56,524 nucleotides of DNA from Pelotomaculum sp. UBA3102 (GCA_002365865.1 DFAQ01000058.1:1-56524); one strand, 5' to 3'; counted from the first letter of the stretch, positions 1 to 8,641 are shown. Made by a program: numbers and translations. The notes: generated by a model not told the origin, from the letters alone.

Positions 1-85
1 GGAGCCATGGGGACGGTTCGAGCGTCCCCGAAGCGTAGCGAAGGGCCGAAGGGAAGACGATGGAACCGTCCCCGTGGCGAAGCGG
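1..85 (+). repeat. 85-bp dispersed repeat, copy 1
   Basis: The first 85 bases recur at 54845-54929 in the same orientation with only two mismatches by eye. The unit contains an 11-base inverted pair: GGGGACGGTTC at 9-19 and GAACCGTCCCC at 63-73. The first arm can also pair locally with CGTCCCC at 23-29, so two alternative hairpins are possible. It has no coding capacity. It lies past the 3' end of the reverse-strand transpeptidase gene. It may extend beyond the left window edge. It is REP-like or MITE-like; mobility is not shown. Confidence 0.85.
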
Positions 86-123
86 GCATAACGAAATAAG
101 CAATATTACGCTGTAGTATTAGC

Positions 124-756
124 TCAGTCCGGTATAATAATGACCTGGCCGGGGTAGATAACTTCCGGGTCGGCAATATTGTTGGCCTGGATGATTGCTT
201 TCAGGTTTTTTCCGTATTTGACGGCGATGGTCCACAAGCTTTCCCCCGGCTGAACAATATGGGTATGAGAACCGTTTTGGTGCTGGTCAGATAAATTTTC
301 CGGTTTGGAAACGTTTACTCCTGATATGATTTCTACCGGTGTGTGCAGCTCAACTTTCGGGAAAAGTTCTTCCACGTGCTTATTGTGCATTCTGATACAA
401 CCGTGCGAGACATAACCGCCGATGGAAGAGGGGTTGTTCGTACCGTGAATACCGTATCTTCCTCCGGGGATCGAAAGGCCCATCCACCGGGTTCCCAGCG
501 CACCTCCCGGATGCATTATTTTTTCAATCACCGCATAATTACCGGTAGGGGTAGGGGTGGAACGTTTTCCCACTCCCACGGGATAATTATTGACCGGCCG
601 GTCACCTTCAAAAAAAGAAAGCCGGCGGGTGGTCAGGTTTATTAAAATATGACTGCCGTAAATACGCGTTAACCGGTACGGCATAGGCGCCATCCTTTTA
701 ATAATTTTAAAAATTTGTTTTTTTATTCTATGAAAAAAATATTTATTTGGCACCAA
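124..756 (-). CDS. L,D-transpeptidase (YkuD domain) with C-terminal LysM
   Basis: This is a predicted cell-wall or spore-cortex L,D-transpeptidase that forms 3-3 peptidoglycan cross-links. The YkuD domain spans about residues 26-147 and holds the catalytic motif HGTNNPSSIGG...SHGCIRM, with Cys120 as nucleophile and His104/His118 nearby. A LysM peptidoglycan-binding domain follows at about 166-209. This order is the reverse of Bacillus YkuD, where LysM is N-terminal. The start is uncertain. The longest frame begins at TTG 756 without a clear ribosome binding site and gives a basic N-terminus. ATG codons at 693 or 684 would begin right before the YkuD domain, and an AAAAGG lies upstream of the second. 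No convincing signal peptide is visible from the short starts. Confidence 0.88.
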   Translation of the reverse strand: MVPNKYFFHRIKKQIFKIIKRMAPMPYRLTRIYGSHILINLTTRRLSFFEGDRPVNNYPVGVGKRSTPTPTGNYAVIEKIMHPGGALGTRWMGLSIPGGRYGIHGTNNPSSIGGYVSHGCIRMHNKHVEELFPKVELHTPVEIISGVNVSKPENLSDQHQNGSHTHIVQPGESLWTIAVKYGKNLKAIIQANNIADPEVIYPGQVIIIPD

Positions 757-829
757 AATCTTTAAAAAAGGATTTTTAACGGTGGTGGTTAACTAATTAT
801 ACCGGGTGAGAGACAGGGGTGATTTATTT

Positions 830-1699
830 ATGGTGATAAGGTCCATTGCCCGGGCGAAAATAAACCTGGTCCTGAATGTGCTTGGGAAAAGGCCGGACGG
901 GTACCACGAGGTAGAAACGGTCATGCAGTCCGTCGCATTGCATGACCGCCTGGAATTCAGCCCCGGCACCGGGGGAATAAAACTTTCCGTTGCAGGCGGT
1001 GACATCCCGCCGGGTAAAGAAAATTTGGTTTACCGGGCCGCAGAACTGGTCCGGACCCAAACGGGAATAAGACAAGGGGTAAATGTCCTGATTAAAAAAG
1101 CCATTCCCGTAGCGGCCGGGCTTGGCGGCGGTTCTGCGGATGCTGCGGCAACCTTGGTTGCTTTAAATAAAATGTGGCAGACCGGGTATTCCCTTTCTGA
1201 ACTAATGCGCCTGGGGGAGCAGTTGGGGGCCGATGTGCCGTTTTGCCTGCTTGGAGGTACGGCCCTAGCCGGGGGTAAGGGAGAACAACTCGAGCCGTTA
1301 CCTTCGTGTCCCGGGCTGGGTTTGGTTCTGGTCAAGCCGCCAATCGGCGTTTCCACGGCAGAAGTCTACCGGGCCTTTAGACCGGAGTTGGTTGAAAAAA
1401 AACCTGACTGCCGCGCCATGGTAAAAAATTTAAAAGAAGGTAATATTGCGGGCATTGTAGAAAACCTGGCCAATGCCTTGGAACCGGTTACCATGAAAAT
1501 GCATCCGCAAATAGCCGTTATCAAGAAAAAACTTTTGGCGGCCGGGGCCCTCGGCGCGTTGATGTCTGGAAGCGGACCCACTGTTTTCGGGTTGGCTCGT
1601 GACCCGGAAGCTGCCCGGGCGATAGCCGCCCGGTATGATAAAACGTATGAACAGGTGCTGGTGACCGGCACCTGTAACCGGGGTACGCAGATTGAGTAA
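830..1699 (+). CDS. ispE: 4-diphosphocytidyl-2-C-methyl-D-erythritol kinase
   Basis: IspE phosphorylates the 2-hydroxyl of CDP-methylerythritol in the non-mevalonate (MEP) isoprenoid pathway. The GHMP-kinase fold is clear. Catalytic-type Lys is in ARAKINL (residue 10), the glycine-rich ATP loop PVAAGLGGGSADAA starts near residue 93, GADVPF supplies the catalytic Asp near 135, and the C-terminal GHMP motif GALMSGSGPTVFG is present. I chose ATG 830 because AGGGGTGA lies 7 bases upstream; the frame is open from GTG 806. The 289-residue length is normal. In Bacillus ispE also lies just upstream of the spoVG region. Confidence 0.96.
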   Translation: MVIRSIARAKINLVLNVLGKRPDGYHEVETVMQSVALHDRLEFSPGTGGIKLSVAGGDIPPGKENLVYRAAELVRTQTGIRQGVNVLIKKAIPVAAGLGGGSADAAATLVALNKMWQTGYSLSELMRLGEQLGADVPFCLLGGTALAGGKGEQLEPLPSCPGLGLVLVKPPIGVSTAEVYRAFRPELVEKKPDCRAMVKNLKEGNIAGIVENLANALEPVTMKMHPQIAVIKKKLLAAGALGALMSGSGPTVFGLARDPEAARAIAARYDKTYEQVLVTGTCNRGTQIE

Positions 1700-1798
1700 A
1701 ACCGTTTGGGCAAATCTCTTGCAGTTAAGGCATGACAGGGTTAAAATAAATATATCTTAATTGATTTTTATTCCTTACTTATTACCGGGGGGAAAATA

Positions 1799-2482
1799 AT
1801 GACCGAGTATAGACTGGTACCGATTAAATTAGATAACTACAAGCCTTTGAGAGAGATGGTATTCGAGTCCCTCCGGGAAGCAATAATTCACGGCCGGCTC
1901 AGGCCCGGAGAACGGTTAATGGAAATTCATCTGGCGGAAGAGATGGGCGTCAGCCGTACCCCGGTACGGGAAGCGATTCGCAAGCTGGAACTGGAGGGGT
2001 TTGTGGTTATGGTGCCCCGCAAGGGTGCTTATGTAGCAGGTATTTCAGTTAAAGATATCGTGGACGTTTTTGAAGTAAGAGCGGCTTTAGAGGGGCTTGC
2101 CGCCGGGCTGGCGGCGGAAAGAATCACCGAGGAAGAAATGGAGGGGCTTGAGCGCACGCTGGTCAGGATTAATGTCAACAGCGAAGAAGATGATATTAAT
2201 TCAATCGTTGAAGGGGACAGTTCTTTTCACGAACTTATTTACAAGGCATCCCGCAACCAGCGCCTGGTACAGATCATTACCCGTCTTAAGGAACAAATAC
2301 ACCGGTTTAGAATGACTTCCTTGTCGCAGCCGGGCCGGACCAAAAATGCCCTGGGTGAACATAAAGCCATAGTCGAGGCCATATCCGACAGGAATATAAA
2401 ACTGGCTCAGACCCTGGCCAGTGAGCATGTCGAAAACGCGGAACAAAGTTTATTAGACGCTTTGGGAGAGGAAGTAGATTAA
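1799..2482 (+). CDS. GntR-family (FadR/FCD subfamily) transcriptional regulator
   Basis: A 227-residue DNA-binding regulator. The N-terminal winged helix (about 15-80) has the typical GRLRPGERLMEIHLAEEMGVSRTPVREAIRKLE-type pattern, seen here as LAEEMGVSRTPVREAIRKLE. The C-terminal half (about 90-220) is an all-helical FCD ligand-binding domain with the metal/ligand histidines expected in EHKAIVEAI and SEHVENAE. GGGGGG lies 6 bases before the ATG. The following nucleotidyltransferase starts inside its stop codon (TAATG), so the two are translationally coupled. In Bacillus this position is held by purR, an unrelated regulator. The effector cannot be told from sequence. Confidence 0.9.
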   Translation: MTEYRLVPIKLDNYKPLREMVFESLREAIIHGRLRPGERLMEIHLAEEMGVSRTPVREAIRKLELEGFVVMVPRKGAYVAGISVKDIVDVFEVRAALEGLAAGLAAERITEEEMEGLERTLVRINVNSEEDDINSIVEGDSSFHELIYKASRNQRLVQIITRLKEQIHRFRMTSLSQPGRTKNALGEHKAIVEAISDRNIKLAQTLASEHVENAEQSLLDALGEEVD

Positions 2483-3246
2483 TGTTGGACGCCGTTGTTT
2501 TGGCCGGGAGTCGCAACGATGGTCCTCTAAAAGAATGCAGCCCGGTAAAATACGAGGCATTGATACCGATAGGCTCCAGGGCTATGGTGGAATACGTAGT
2601 TGAAGCGCTTCTGGGCACCCGCCGCATCCGGCGGGTGCTGGTAGTCGGTCCTGCTGCCGGCCTTGCGGCTTTGCCGGCAGGGGCAAGGATGTCCATAGTA
2701 GATTCCGACGGCGGTATGATGGAAAATATTGAAGCCGGCTTGAAACAGTTGCCGGGGGAAAAGCGAGTGCTTCTGGCTACTTCGGACATTCCCCTGCTGA
2801 CGTCCGGAGCGGTAGATAATTTCTTGAGCCTCTGCGGGGATATGTCCGGCGACCTTTATTACCCTGTGATCGAAAAAAACTTGGTGGAAAATATTTTTCC
2901 TGCCACCAGAAGGACTTATGTCCGGTTAAAGGAGGGAGTCTTTACCGGAGGGAACCTTTTTTTGATTAATCCGGCGGTTTATAAAAGATGCGTGGAAGAC
3001 GGGCGGAAAATTATTGATTTGCGCAAAAGCCCCATTGGCCTGTGCCGGATCTTGGGCGTAACTTTTTTAGTTAAATATATCTGCCGTATGCTCACGTTAA
3101 CCGATGCGGAAAAAAAAGTTTCACAGTTGCTTGGGATCAGGGGAACAGTGGTCAGGTCAGCGTTTCCTGAAGTGGGAGTTGATGTTGATAAGCCCGGCGA
3201 TTTGGAATTGGTCTTGAAGGTATTAAGAAATAATATATTTGCATGA
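2482..3246 (+). CDS. MobA-like/NTP-transferase domain protein
   Basis: A 254-residue protein with an N-terminal nucleotidyltransferase-like Rossmann fold (NTP_transf_3 type). It begins MLDAVVLAGSRNDG, where family members have LAGGxSxRMG, so the canonical Gly-Arg-Met loop is altered. ATSDIPLLTSGAVDNF matches the metal-binding Asp segment, and PEVGVDVDKPGDLELV matches the C-terminal Asp motif of sugar or molybdopterin nucleotidyltransferases. The substrate is unknown. It overlaps the GntR gene by one base and probably shares its function. A hairpin terminator follows at 3280-3300. Confidence 0.75.
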   Translation: MLDAVVLAGSRNDGPLKECSPVKYEALIPIGSRAMVEYVVEALLGTRRIRRVLVVGPAAGLAALPAGARMSIVDSDGGMMENIEAGLKQLPGEKRVLLATSDIPLLTSGAVDNFLSLCGDMSGDLYYPVIEKNLVENIFPATRRTYVRLKEGVFTGGNLFLINPAVYKRCVEDGRKIIDLRKSPIGLCRILGVTFLVKYICRMLTLTDAEKKVSQLLGIRGTVVRSAFPEVGVDVDKPGDLELVLKVLRNNIFA

Positions 3247-3279
3247 GCTAAAAAAACAACTATGGTACCTCCATAACTG

Positions 3280-3300
3280 CCGGCCCAGAGGGCCGGGTTT
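3280..3300 (+). terminator. Probable terminator after the nucleotidyltransferase gene
   Basis: A perfect 7-bp GC stem, CCGGCCC/GGGCCGG with an AGA loop, is followed by GTTTA. The short T tract makes it a moderate terminator. Confidence 0.55.
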
Positions 3301-3321
3301 ATTGTATCAATATCGTACCCT

Positions 3322-4446
3322 GTGGAATACCCTGTAAAAAAATCGGGGGTGGCGGGATTAGTGGTTGAAGTGGTGGGGGCATCATCGCAAAAGGCAATCA
3401 AGTTGTTTAATTCTTTCCCCCGGGTGATTTACCGGGATTTTTATCAAGTACCGGATTTTCCCGTGCTTGATCGTTCCCGTACCGGTTTTGACCAGTTCTT
3501 TGCCGCCGTGGAGGCCATGCCGTTCTTGGCGCTGAAAAACGGCCGCACCGCAGGCCGGATTGCCGCCGGGATTCATCGCGATTATCCCGGAAAAAAAACC
3601 GGTTTTTTCGGTTATTTTGAATCCCTGAACGATTCCGCAGCGGCAAAGGCGCTGGTAAATGCCGCGGCCGGCTGGCTGGCCGCTAGGGGTAAAAACAAAA
3701 TGATCGGGCCCGTAGACCTGACTCCTCACGAACGCCTGGGGTTGCTGGTTGAAGGTTTCAGGGGGCGTCATTTTCCCGGAATGCCTTACAACCCGCCGTA
3801 TTACCAAAGTCTTATGGCCGGTTGCGGGCTGGAACAGGAAGTAAATCTTTTTACCTACCGGTATGACTTGCGCGGTCGGTTGCCGGATAAGCTGTTCCGT
3901 GTGGCGGCACGGGCGAGCCGCATTAAGGAGGTCGGTATAAGGGAAATTGATTTTAACGACCCGGAAGGAGAAGGAAAAATTTTATCCGTGCTCCATAACG
4001 GCGCGATGAATAAAATGTGGGGTTTTACCCCCCTGTCCCCGGAGGAAGGCGCTGCTGTTTTATGCCGGCTCAGGGGTGCTTATGAGCCCGGTCTTTTTTT
4101 ATTGGCGGAAATATCGGGAAATCCGGCCGCCCTGTGCTGGGGCCTGCACCCAACAGGGAGGTCGCCGTTCCCGGGTGGTTCTGGCCGGTTCCTGGCCCGG
4201 CTGGCTGTTCTGGCAGTGCTTCCGGAATACCGTTTTAAAGGTTTGGAAACGGTTTTAATCCTGGAACTCGCCAGGCGGGCCCGATCCAGGGGTATTTCTG
4301 TTCTTGAAATTTCTCTGGTAGTGGAAAACAATATCATGATGAACCGGATCATTTATAATTTACTCGGTGTGCATAAAACCAGGGTGCACAGAATTTACCG
4401 GGCAATTATTGGTTTGTCCGCGGCGGGAAGCAGTTGCCGGTCCTAA
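3322..4446 (+). CDS. GNAT-like acyltransferase-fold protein (YghO-like family), function unknown
   Basis: A 374-residue protein resembling a broad bacterial family annotated as N-acetyltransferase or YghO-like. Visible hallmarks are GFFGYFESLND, AAAGWLAARGKNKMIGPVD, the MPYNPPYY block near residue 155, and a C-terminal GNAT-like stretch (RFLARLAVLAVLPEYRFKGLETVLILELARRARSRG). The last resembles the acetyl-CoA binding helix region. No substrate can be assigned. The frame is open from GTG 3322; GTG 3361, preceded by a purine-rich run, is an alternative start that removes 13 poorly conserved residues. It stands alone between a terminator and spoVG. Confidence 0.7.
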   Translation: MEYPVKKSGVAGLVVEVVGASSQKAIKLFNSFPRVIYRDFYQVPDFPVLDRSRTGFDQFFAAVEAMPFLALKNGRTAGRIAAGIHRDYPGKKTGFFGYFESLNDSAAAKALVNAAAGWLAARGKNKMIGPVDLTPHERLGLLVEGFRGRHFPGMPYNPPYYQSLMAGCGLEQEVNLFTYRYDLRGRLPDKLFRVAARASRIKEVGIREIDFNDPEGEGKILSVLHNGAMNKMWGFTPLSPEEGAAVLCRLRGAYEPGLFLLAEISGNPAALCWGLHPTGRSPFPGGSGRFLARLAVLAVLPEYRFKGLETVLILELARRARSRGISVLEISLVVENNIMMNRIIYNLLGVHKTRVHRIYRAIIGLSAAGSSCRS

Positions 4447-4454
4447 AGTGCGGA

Positions 4455-4480
4455 AATAATTTCATAATAAAGAAATTATT
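4455..4480 (+). terminator. AT-rich hairpin between the GNAT-like gene and spoVG
   Basis: AATAATTTC and GAAATTATT form a perfect 9-bp stem around an 8-base loop, followed by ATTTAAAAAT. It is weak in GC and lacks a clean T run, so a terminator role is only possible. Confidence 0.35.
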
Positions 4481-4575
4481 ATTTAAAAATCCAGGTAAAA
4501 AGAAGGGATATTTAGGATATTGCAGAAAGTAAATATTCAAGACCGGTAACGATTCGGGGGGAAGGTGGTGATTTC

Positions 4576-4830
4576 ATGGAAGTTACCGATGTAAGAGTGC
4601 GAAAAGTATTGGCGGAAGGGAAAATGAAGGCGATAGTTTCGGTAACTTTGAACGATTCATTTGTAGTTCATGATGTAAAAGTTGTCGAAGGACAGAACGG
4701 TTTGTTTGTGGCAATGCCCAGCAGAAAAACTCCGGACGGGGAATTTCGTGACATAGCGCACCCGATTACTTCCTGGGCCCGTGAGTTGATTCAAACTGCC
4801 GTACTTCAGGCATACAAAGAAGCTATTTAA
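4576..4830 (+). CDS. spoVG: Septation/stage V sporulation regulator SpoVG
   Basis: SpoVG is a small RNA/DNA-binding regulator that affects asymmetric septation, cortex formation and other stationary-phase traits. The whole 84-residue protein matches the family: MEVTDVRVRKV at the N-terminus, then GQNGLFVAMPSRKTPDGEFRDIAHPI, a family signature. GGGGGGAAGGTGGTG lies just before the ATG. It sits directly before glmU as in B. subtilis, but is separated from it by a terminator at 4847-4872. A sigma-H promoter is expected from Bacillus, but I could not place a convincing one. Confidence 0.97.
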   Translation: MEVTDVRVRKVLAEGKMKAIVSVTLNDSFVVHDVKVVEGQNGLFVAMPSRKTPDGEFRDIAHPITSWARELIQTAVLQAYKEAI

Positions 4831-4846
4831 TTAACGTGTTTTTCAT

Positions 4847-4872
4847 AAAGAGAGCGTAAAGCTCTCTTTTAT
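4847..4872 (+). terminator. Rho-independent terminator of spoVG
   Basis: AAAGAGAGC and GCTCTCTTT form a perfect 9-bp stem with a GTAAA loop, followed by TATTGT. Confidence 0.8.
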
Positions 4873-4988
4873 TGTCGTATTAAAAGGATCTCACAAATTT
4901 TTGTTGAATAATTAAAGATAGATATTTAAGGGAAATTTATATTTACCATGATGTTTTTAACCATAATTTTTGCTGAGGGGGACGCCTG

Positions 4989-6380
4989 ATGAATCTGGCG
5001 GCGGTGATCCTGGCAGCCGGCAAGGGCACAAGGATGAAATCAAAGCTGCCGAAAGTACTGCATAATTTGTGCGGTGCTCCCATGCTGTCATACGTTATAG
5101 ATGCGGTTGCAACTGCGGGGGTAAAAAAGACCGTGGTTGTGGCCGGGTACGGAGCCGACCTGGTAACACGCGAGGTAGAAGGAAAGGCAGAGGTGGTTTT
5201 TCAGGCCGAACAACTGGGAACGGCGCATGCGTTGATGCAGGCCAATCAGAATTTGAAAGGTTTTCAGGGGCGGTTATTGGTCCTGTGTGGCGACACACCG
5301 CTGATTGAGGCGGAGACGTTGTCCCTGCTGGCTGAGAGGCATCAGGATACCGGGGCGGCGGCTACAGTGCTGACGGCGGTGATGCAGGATCCCACCGGTT
5401 ACGGAAGGGTGCTCAGGGACGGCCGGGGCCGGGTGGCCCGTATTGTGGAGCAAAAAGACGCGTCTCCCGAAGTAATAAAGATCCGGGAAGTGAATACCGG
5501 TATCTATTGTTTTGAGCCGGAGGAACTTTTTAAAGCCTTAAACCGGGTAACTCCCCGAAATGCCCAATGCGAGTACTATCTTACTGATGTCATTGAGATG
5601 TATGTTAAGGAAGGCCGGCCGGTTGAGACGGTTATGGCCGAAGATCCCGTCCAGGTTGCCGGTATCAACGACCGCATACAGTTGGCTGAAGTGGAGCAGC
5701 ATATGCGGGGAAAGGTTCTGAGAGACTTGATGCAATCAGGGGTGACCGTCGTGGACCCGTTTTCTACGTTTGTGGACCGGAAGGTACGGGTAGGGCGGGA
5801 TACGGTGATTCACCCGTTTACTTTTATTGAAGGAAATACCGTGGTAGGTGAGGATTGTGCGATCGGACCCAATGCGCGCCTGGTTGATACTGTTGCGGGG
5901 CAGGGCGTAACGATACAGAATTCCGTGGTTATGGGCAGCAGCATAAGCGACCGTTGTTTTATCGGCCCGTTTTCCTACCTTCGGCCCGGAACCGTACTGG
6001 AGCAGGAGGTCAAAGTCGGTAATTTTGTCGAAATTAAAAAATCCCGTATCAGTGACGGCAGTAAGGTCCCTCACCTCAGTTACGTGGGGGATGCCGAGAT
6101 CGGTAAAGGAGTTAACATCGGGGCGGGTACCATTACCTGCAATTACGACGGCCGGGGAAAATGGCCCACGCGCATTGGAGACGGTGCTTTTATCGGGAGC
6201 AATACAAACCTGGTGGCTCCGGTGGAGGTGGGTGCCGGGGCAATTATAGGGGCCGGTTCTACCATCACCAAGGATGTTCCTGAAGGGGCGCTGGGCGTGG
6301 AAAGGGCAAAACAGTCGGTGATACCGGGTTGGGCTGCCCGTAAAAAGAAAAACAGTGACCGCAATGATAAACCAAAATAA
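4989..6380 (+). CDS. glmU: Bifunctional GlmU: GlcN-1-P acetyltransferase / GlcNAc-1-P uridyltransferase
   Basis: GlmU makes UDP-N-acetylglucosamine for peptidoglycan. The N-terminal uridyltransferase domain (1-230) opens with LAAGKGTRMKSKLPKVLH and has LCGDTPLI with the metal-binding Asp. The C-terminal left-handed beta-helix (about 250-450) shows hexapeptide repeats and the acetyltransferase signature GVNIGAGTITCNYDG. The 463-residue length is typical. GAGGGGGACGCCTG provides the ribosome binding site for ATG 4989. prs follows 38 bases downstream and is probably cotranscribed, the Bacillus arrangement. Confidence 0.98.
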   Translation: MNLAAVILAAGKGTRMKSKLPKVLHNLCGAPMLSYVIDAVATAGVKKTVVVAGYGADLVTREVEGKAEVVFQAEQLGTAHALMQANQNLKGFQGRLLVLCGDTPLIEAETLSLLAERHQDTGAAATVLTAVMQDPTGYGRVLRDGRGRVARIVEQKDASPEVIKIREVNTGIYCFEPEELFKALNRVTPRNAQCEYYLTDVIEMYVKEGRPVETVMAEDPVQVAGINDRIQLAEVEQHMRGKVLRDLMQSGVTVVDPFSTFVDRKVRVGRDTVIHPFTFIEGNTVVGEDCAIGPNARLVDTVAGQGVTIQNSVVMGSSISDRCFIGPFSYLRPGTVLEQEVKVGNFVEIKKSRISDGSKVPHLSYVGDAEIGKGVNIGAGTITCNYDGRGKWPTRIGDGAFIGSNTNLVAPVEVGAGAIIGAGSTITKDVPEGALGVERAKQSVIPGWAARKKKNSDRNDKPK

Positions 6381-6418
6381 ACAACTTACCGGAGCCCAGA
6401 CTGGAGGTAAACAGTGTC

Positions 6419-7366
6419 ATGTCATTTAACTATAAAAAATTAAAAATTTTTTCCGGTAACGCCAACGCGGAATTAGCTGAAGAAATTGCCCGGTATCTGG
6501 GCGTATCAGTTGGTTCAGCCAAGGTTACGCGTTTTTGCGACGGTGAAATTCAAGTAAAAATTAATGAGAGTGTCAGGGGGGCGGACGTATTCATTATTCA
6601 ACCCACCTGTGCTCCCATAAACGAGAACCTGATGGAACTGCTGATTCTGATCGACGCCGTGCGGCGTGCTTCTGCTAGGCGTATCACCGCCGTAATGCCC
6701 TATTACGGTTACGCCCGCCAGGACCGGAAAACCAGGGCCCGCGATCCCATCACCGCTAAGCTGGTTGCCAATATTCTTACGGCCAGCGGGGCCAGGCGGG
6801 TTATCTGTATGGACTTGCATGCCGGGCAGATTCAGGGGTTTTTTGACATACCGCTGGACCACCTGCCGGGAGTTCCCATCCTGGCCGAATATATCCTGCA
6901 AAGAAAACTGGAGAATATTGCGGTAGTTTCACCCGACCTGGGAGGGGTGACGAGGGCCAGGAACCTGGCCGAACGTATCGGGGCTTCTATCGCTATTATA
7001 GATAAGCGCCGTCCGGAGCCCAACGTGGCCGAGGTGACCAGCATCATCGGCAGCATCCGGGGTAAGACAGTAATCATTATTGACGATATAATTGATACTG
7101 CCGGGACCATTACCAAGGGGGCGGAAGCTTTGAAGGAACGGGGGGCGGGGGATATTTACGTTTGCTGCACCCATCCCGTCCTGTCCGGGCCGGCCGTAAA
7201 GCGGCTGGCGGAAGCTCCTGTTAAAGAAGTGATCGTAACCAATACGATTCCGATAGCCCAGGAAAAGATGCTTGACAAGGTTAAAGTTCTTTCCGTTGCG
7301 CCGCTTCTGGGTGAGGCTATTATCCGCATTCACGAGGACCTTTCAGTGAGCAAGCTTTTTGACTGA
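6419..7366 (+). CDS. prs: Ribose-phosphate pyrophosphokinase (PRPP synthetase)
   Basis: Prs transfers pyrophosphate from ATP to ribose 5-phosphate to make PRPP for purine, pyrimidine, NAD and His/Trp synthesis. The 315-residue length and motifs fit class I enzymes: FSGNANAELAEEIA at the start, the DLHAGQIQGFFDIP metal/ATP segment, and the PRPP-binding loop IIIDDIIDTAGTI. CTGGAGGT lies 9 bases before ATG 6419. It follows glmU closely. The PRPP it makes is also the co-substrate of NadC, encoded at the far end of this window. Confidence 0.98.
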   Translation: MSFNYKKLKIFSGNANAELAEEIARYLGVSVGSAKVTRFCDGEIQVKINESVRGADVFIIQPTCAPINENLMELLILIDAVRRASARRITAVMPYYGYARQDRKTRARDPITAKLVANILTASGARRVICMDLHAGQIQGFFDIPLDHLPGVPILAEYILQRKLENIAVVSPDLGGVTRARNLAERIGASIAIIDKRRPEPNVAEVTSIIGSIRGKTVIIIDDIIDTAGTITKGAEALKERGAGDIYVCCTHPVLSGPAVKRLAEAPVKEVIVTNTIPIAQEKMLDKVKVLSVAPLLGEAIIRIHEDLSVSKLFD

Positions 7367-7427
7367 TTTGCCACGGCCCGGTTTCCCGGAAGCCCGGGTT
7401 TGACCGGTTAAAAAGAGGGGGGTTACA

Positions 7428-8219
7428 ATGACTTTTAAAAATATTATTTTTAACCGGGAAGGTTCCCTGGCGACAATAATCATGAACCGGCCCGACAGTT
7501 ATAATGCCCTTGATTTGAGTATGTCCGGTGAAATTGTTACCGCTTTGGAAGTATGCCGCAAGGAAAGGGAAATCAGAGCGGTTATACTGACCGGTAAAGG
7601 AAGGGCCTTTTGTTCGGGTGGCGACATTAAGTATTTTGAGCGGTATGCCGGTTCTGATCCGGGTGAACCCGTGCGTCGCTTGCTGGAACCGCTGCACCGG
7701 ATAGTGCTGGATATCCGGCGGATGCCCAAGCCGGTTCTGGCGGCCATAAACGGTGCGGTCGGCGGTGCGGGCATGTCCCTCGCTTTTTCCTGTGACCTGC
7801 GCATAGCTTCGCAAGCGGCTAAGTTTAAACAGGCGTATACCAGCCTGGGTCTGGTGCCGGATGGGGGTTGGAGTTTGTGGGCCGGCTTGCTTGCAGGCTT
7901 CGGCAGGGCCAGCGAGATGATTTTTTCGGATCCGGTATACGATGCGCATCAGGCTAAGGATATGGGCCTGGTCCACCGGGTAACCGGACCGGATCAGCTT
8001 ATGGAAGAAGCATACCGGTGGGCGGGTCAGATGGCCGCCGGTCCCACGCGTTCATTTGCTGTCGCCAAAGCCGGTTTGAACAGTGCTTTTTTACACCTGT
8101 TGGAACACCAGTTGGAGACAGAGCGCCAAGGGGTGCTCAGCTCTGCATATACTGATGATTACCAGGAAGGATTGAAAGCATTCAAGGCAAAAAGGAAACC
8201 GGTATTCAGGGGCAGTTAA
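7428..8219 (+). CDS. Enoyl-CoA hydratase/isomerase family protein (PaaG-like)
   Basis: A 263-residue crotonase-fold protein. The oxyanion-hole segments GRAFCSGGDIKYF (about 59-71) and AAINGAVGGAGMSLAFSCDLRIAS (about 105-128) are present. The active-site stretch reads LGLVPDGGWS, with Asp where hydratases often have Glu. This is the pattern of PaaG-type isomerases, so isomerase activity is as likely as hydration. GAGGGGGG lies 5 bases before the ATG. No other fatty-acid or phenylacetate genes are adjacent, so the pathway is not set by context. Confidence 0.9.
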   Translation: MTFKNIIFNREGSLATIIMNRPDSYNALDLSMSGEIVTALEVCRKEREIRAVILTGKGRAFCSGGDIKYFERYAGSDPGEPVRRLLEPLHRIVLDIRRMPKPVLAAINGAVGGAGMSLAFSCDLRIASQAAKFKQAYTSLGLVPDGGWSLWAGLLAGFGRASEMIFSDPVYDAHQAKDMGLVHRVTGPDQLMEEAYRWAGQMAAGPTRSFAVAKAGLNSAFLHLLEHQLETERQGVLSSAYTDDYQEGLKAFKAKRKPVFRGS

Positions 8220-8271
8220 TATTTTGGGGAAAAGGCAGGCTTGATGTGGAATTATAGGAATACAGCCGCCA

Positions 8272-8300
8272 TTGATCAAGATCTTGGTTTATGGTACAAT
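8272..8300 (+). promoter_or_regulatory. Sigma-A-type promoter for the riboswitch-aminomutase unit
   Basis: TTGATC at 8272-8277 and TACAAT at 8295-8300 are separated by 17 bases. It lies about 85 bases before the riboswitch core. Confidence 0.55.
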
Positions 8301-8384
8301 ACAATACGTTTGTGGTATGTAATATTGGTATTATCCTGTAACGATTGTAATGTGCCGGAGCATATAATTGAATATAACTCATCT

Positions 8385-8530
8385 TTTGCTTAATTCTTTT
8401 CTAAGAAGCGGGGGAACCATTTTCCGGGGTGAATCGATTCCGTGGTTTGTTGCAACCAGACTACCGGATTCGTAGGGTTACTCTTTCGACCCGAATCCGT
8501 CAGCTAACTTCGCAAGCGTTGAAAGAGAGG
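8385..8530 (+). promoter_or_regulatory. c-di-AMP riboswitch (ydaO/yuaA type)
   Basis: The segment matches the conserved ydaO core, recognised from the known consensus. GCTTAATTC begins it, then AAGCGGGGGAACC at about 8405, GGGGTGAATCG at about 8426, TAGGGTTACTCTTTCGACCC at about 8473, GAATCCGTCAGCTAAC at about 8493, and CGCAAGCGTTGAAAGAG to about 8527. In this class c-di-AMP binding usually favours a downstream terminator and turns the gene off. A terminator does follow at 8575-8604, before the aminomutase gene. Confidence 0.92.
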
Positions 8531-8574
8531 GTGAAAAGGAAATAGCATTGTTGGTTATTGCCTGGTTTACCTTT

Positions 8575-8604
8575 TTCCCCCTGGACACCAGTTGGGGAAT
8601 TTTT
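8575..8604 (+). terminator. Riboswitch-controlled intrinsic terminator
   Basis: TTCCCCCTGG pairs with CCAG-TT-GGGGAA around an ACA loop and is followed by five T residues. It lies 38 bases before the aminomutase start, so it is the expected expression platform of the c-di-AMP riboswitch. Confidence 0.8.
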
Positions 8605-8641
8605 ATGTGTCGGCTGACCTGATCAAAAAGGAGGTGGCTTT

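Noticed and set aside
4500..4575. Sigma-H promoter for spoVG
   Set aside because: AGGATAT-like pieces are present, but no pair of boxes has the right spacing.
7374..7412. Terminator between prs and the enoyl-CoA hydratase gene
   Set aside because: CCCGG/CCGGG pairings are short and overlapping and there is no T tract, so I do not call it.
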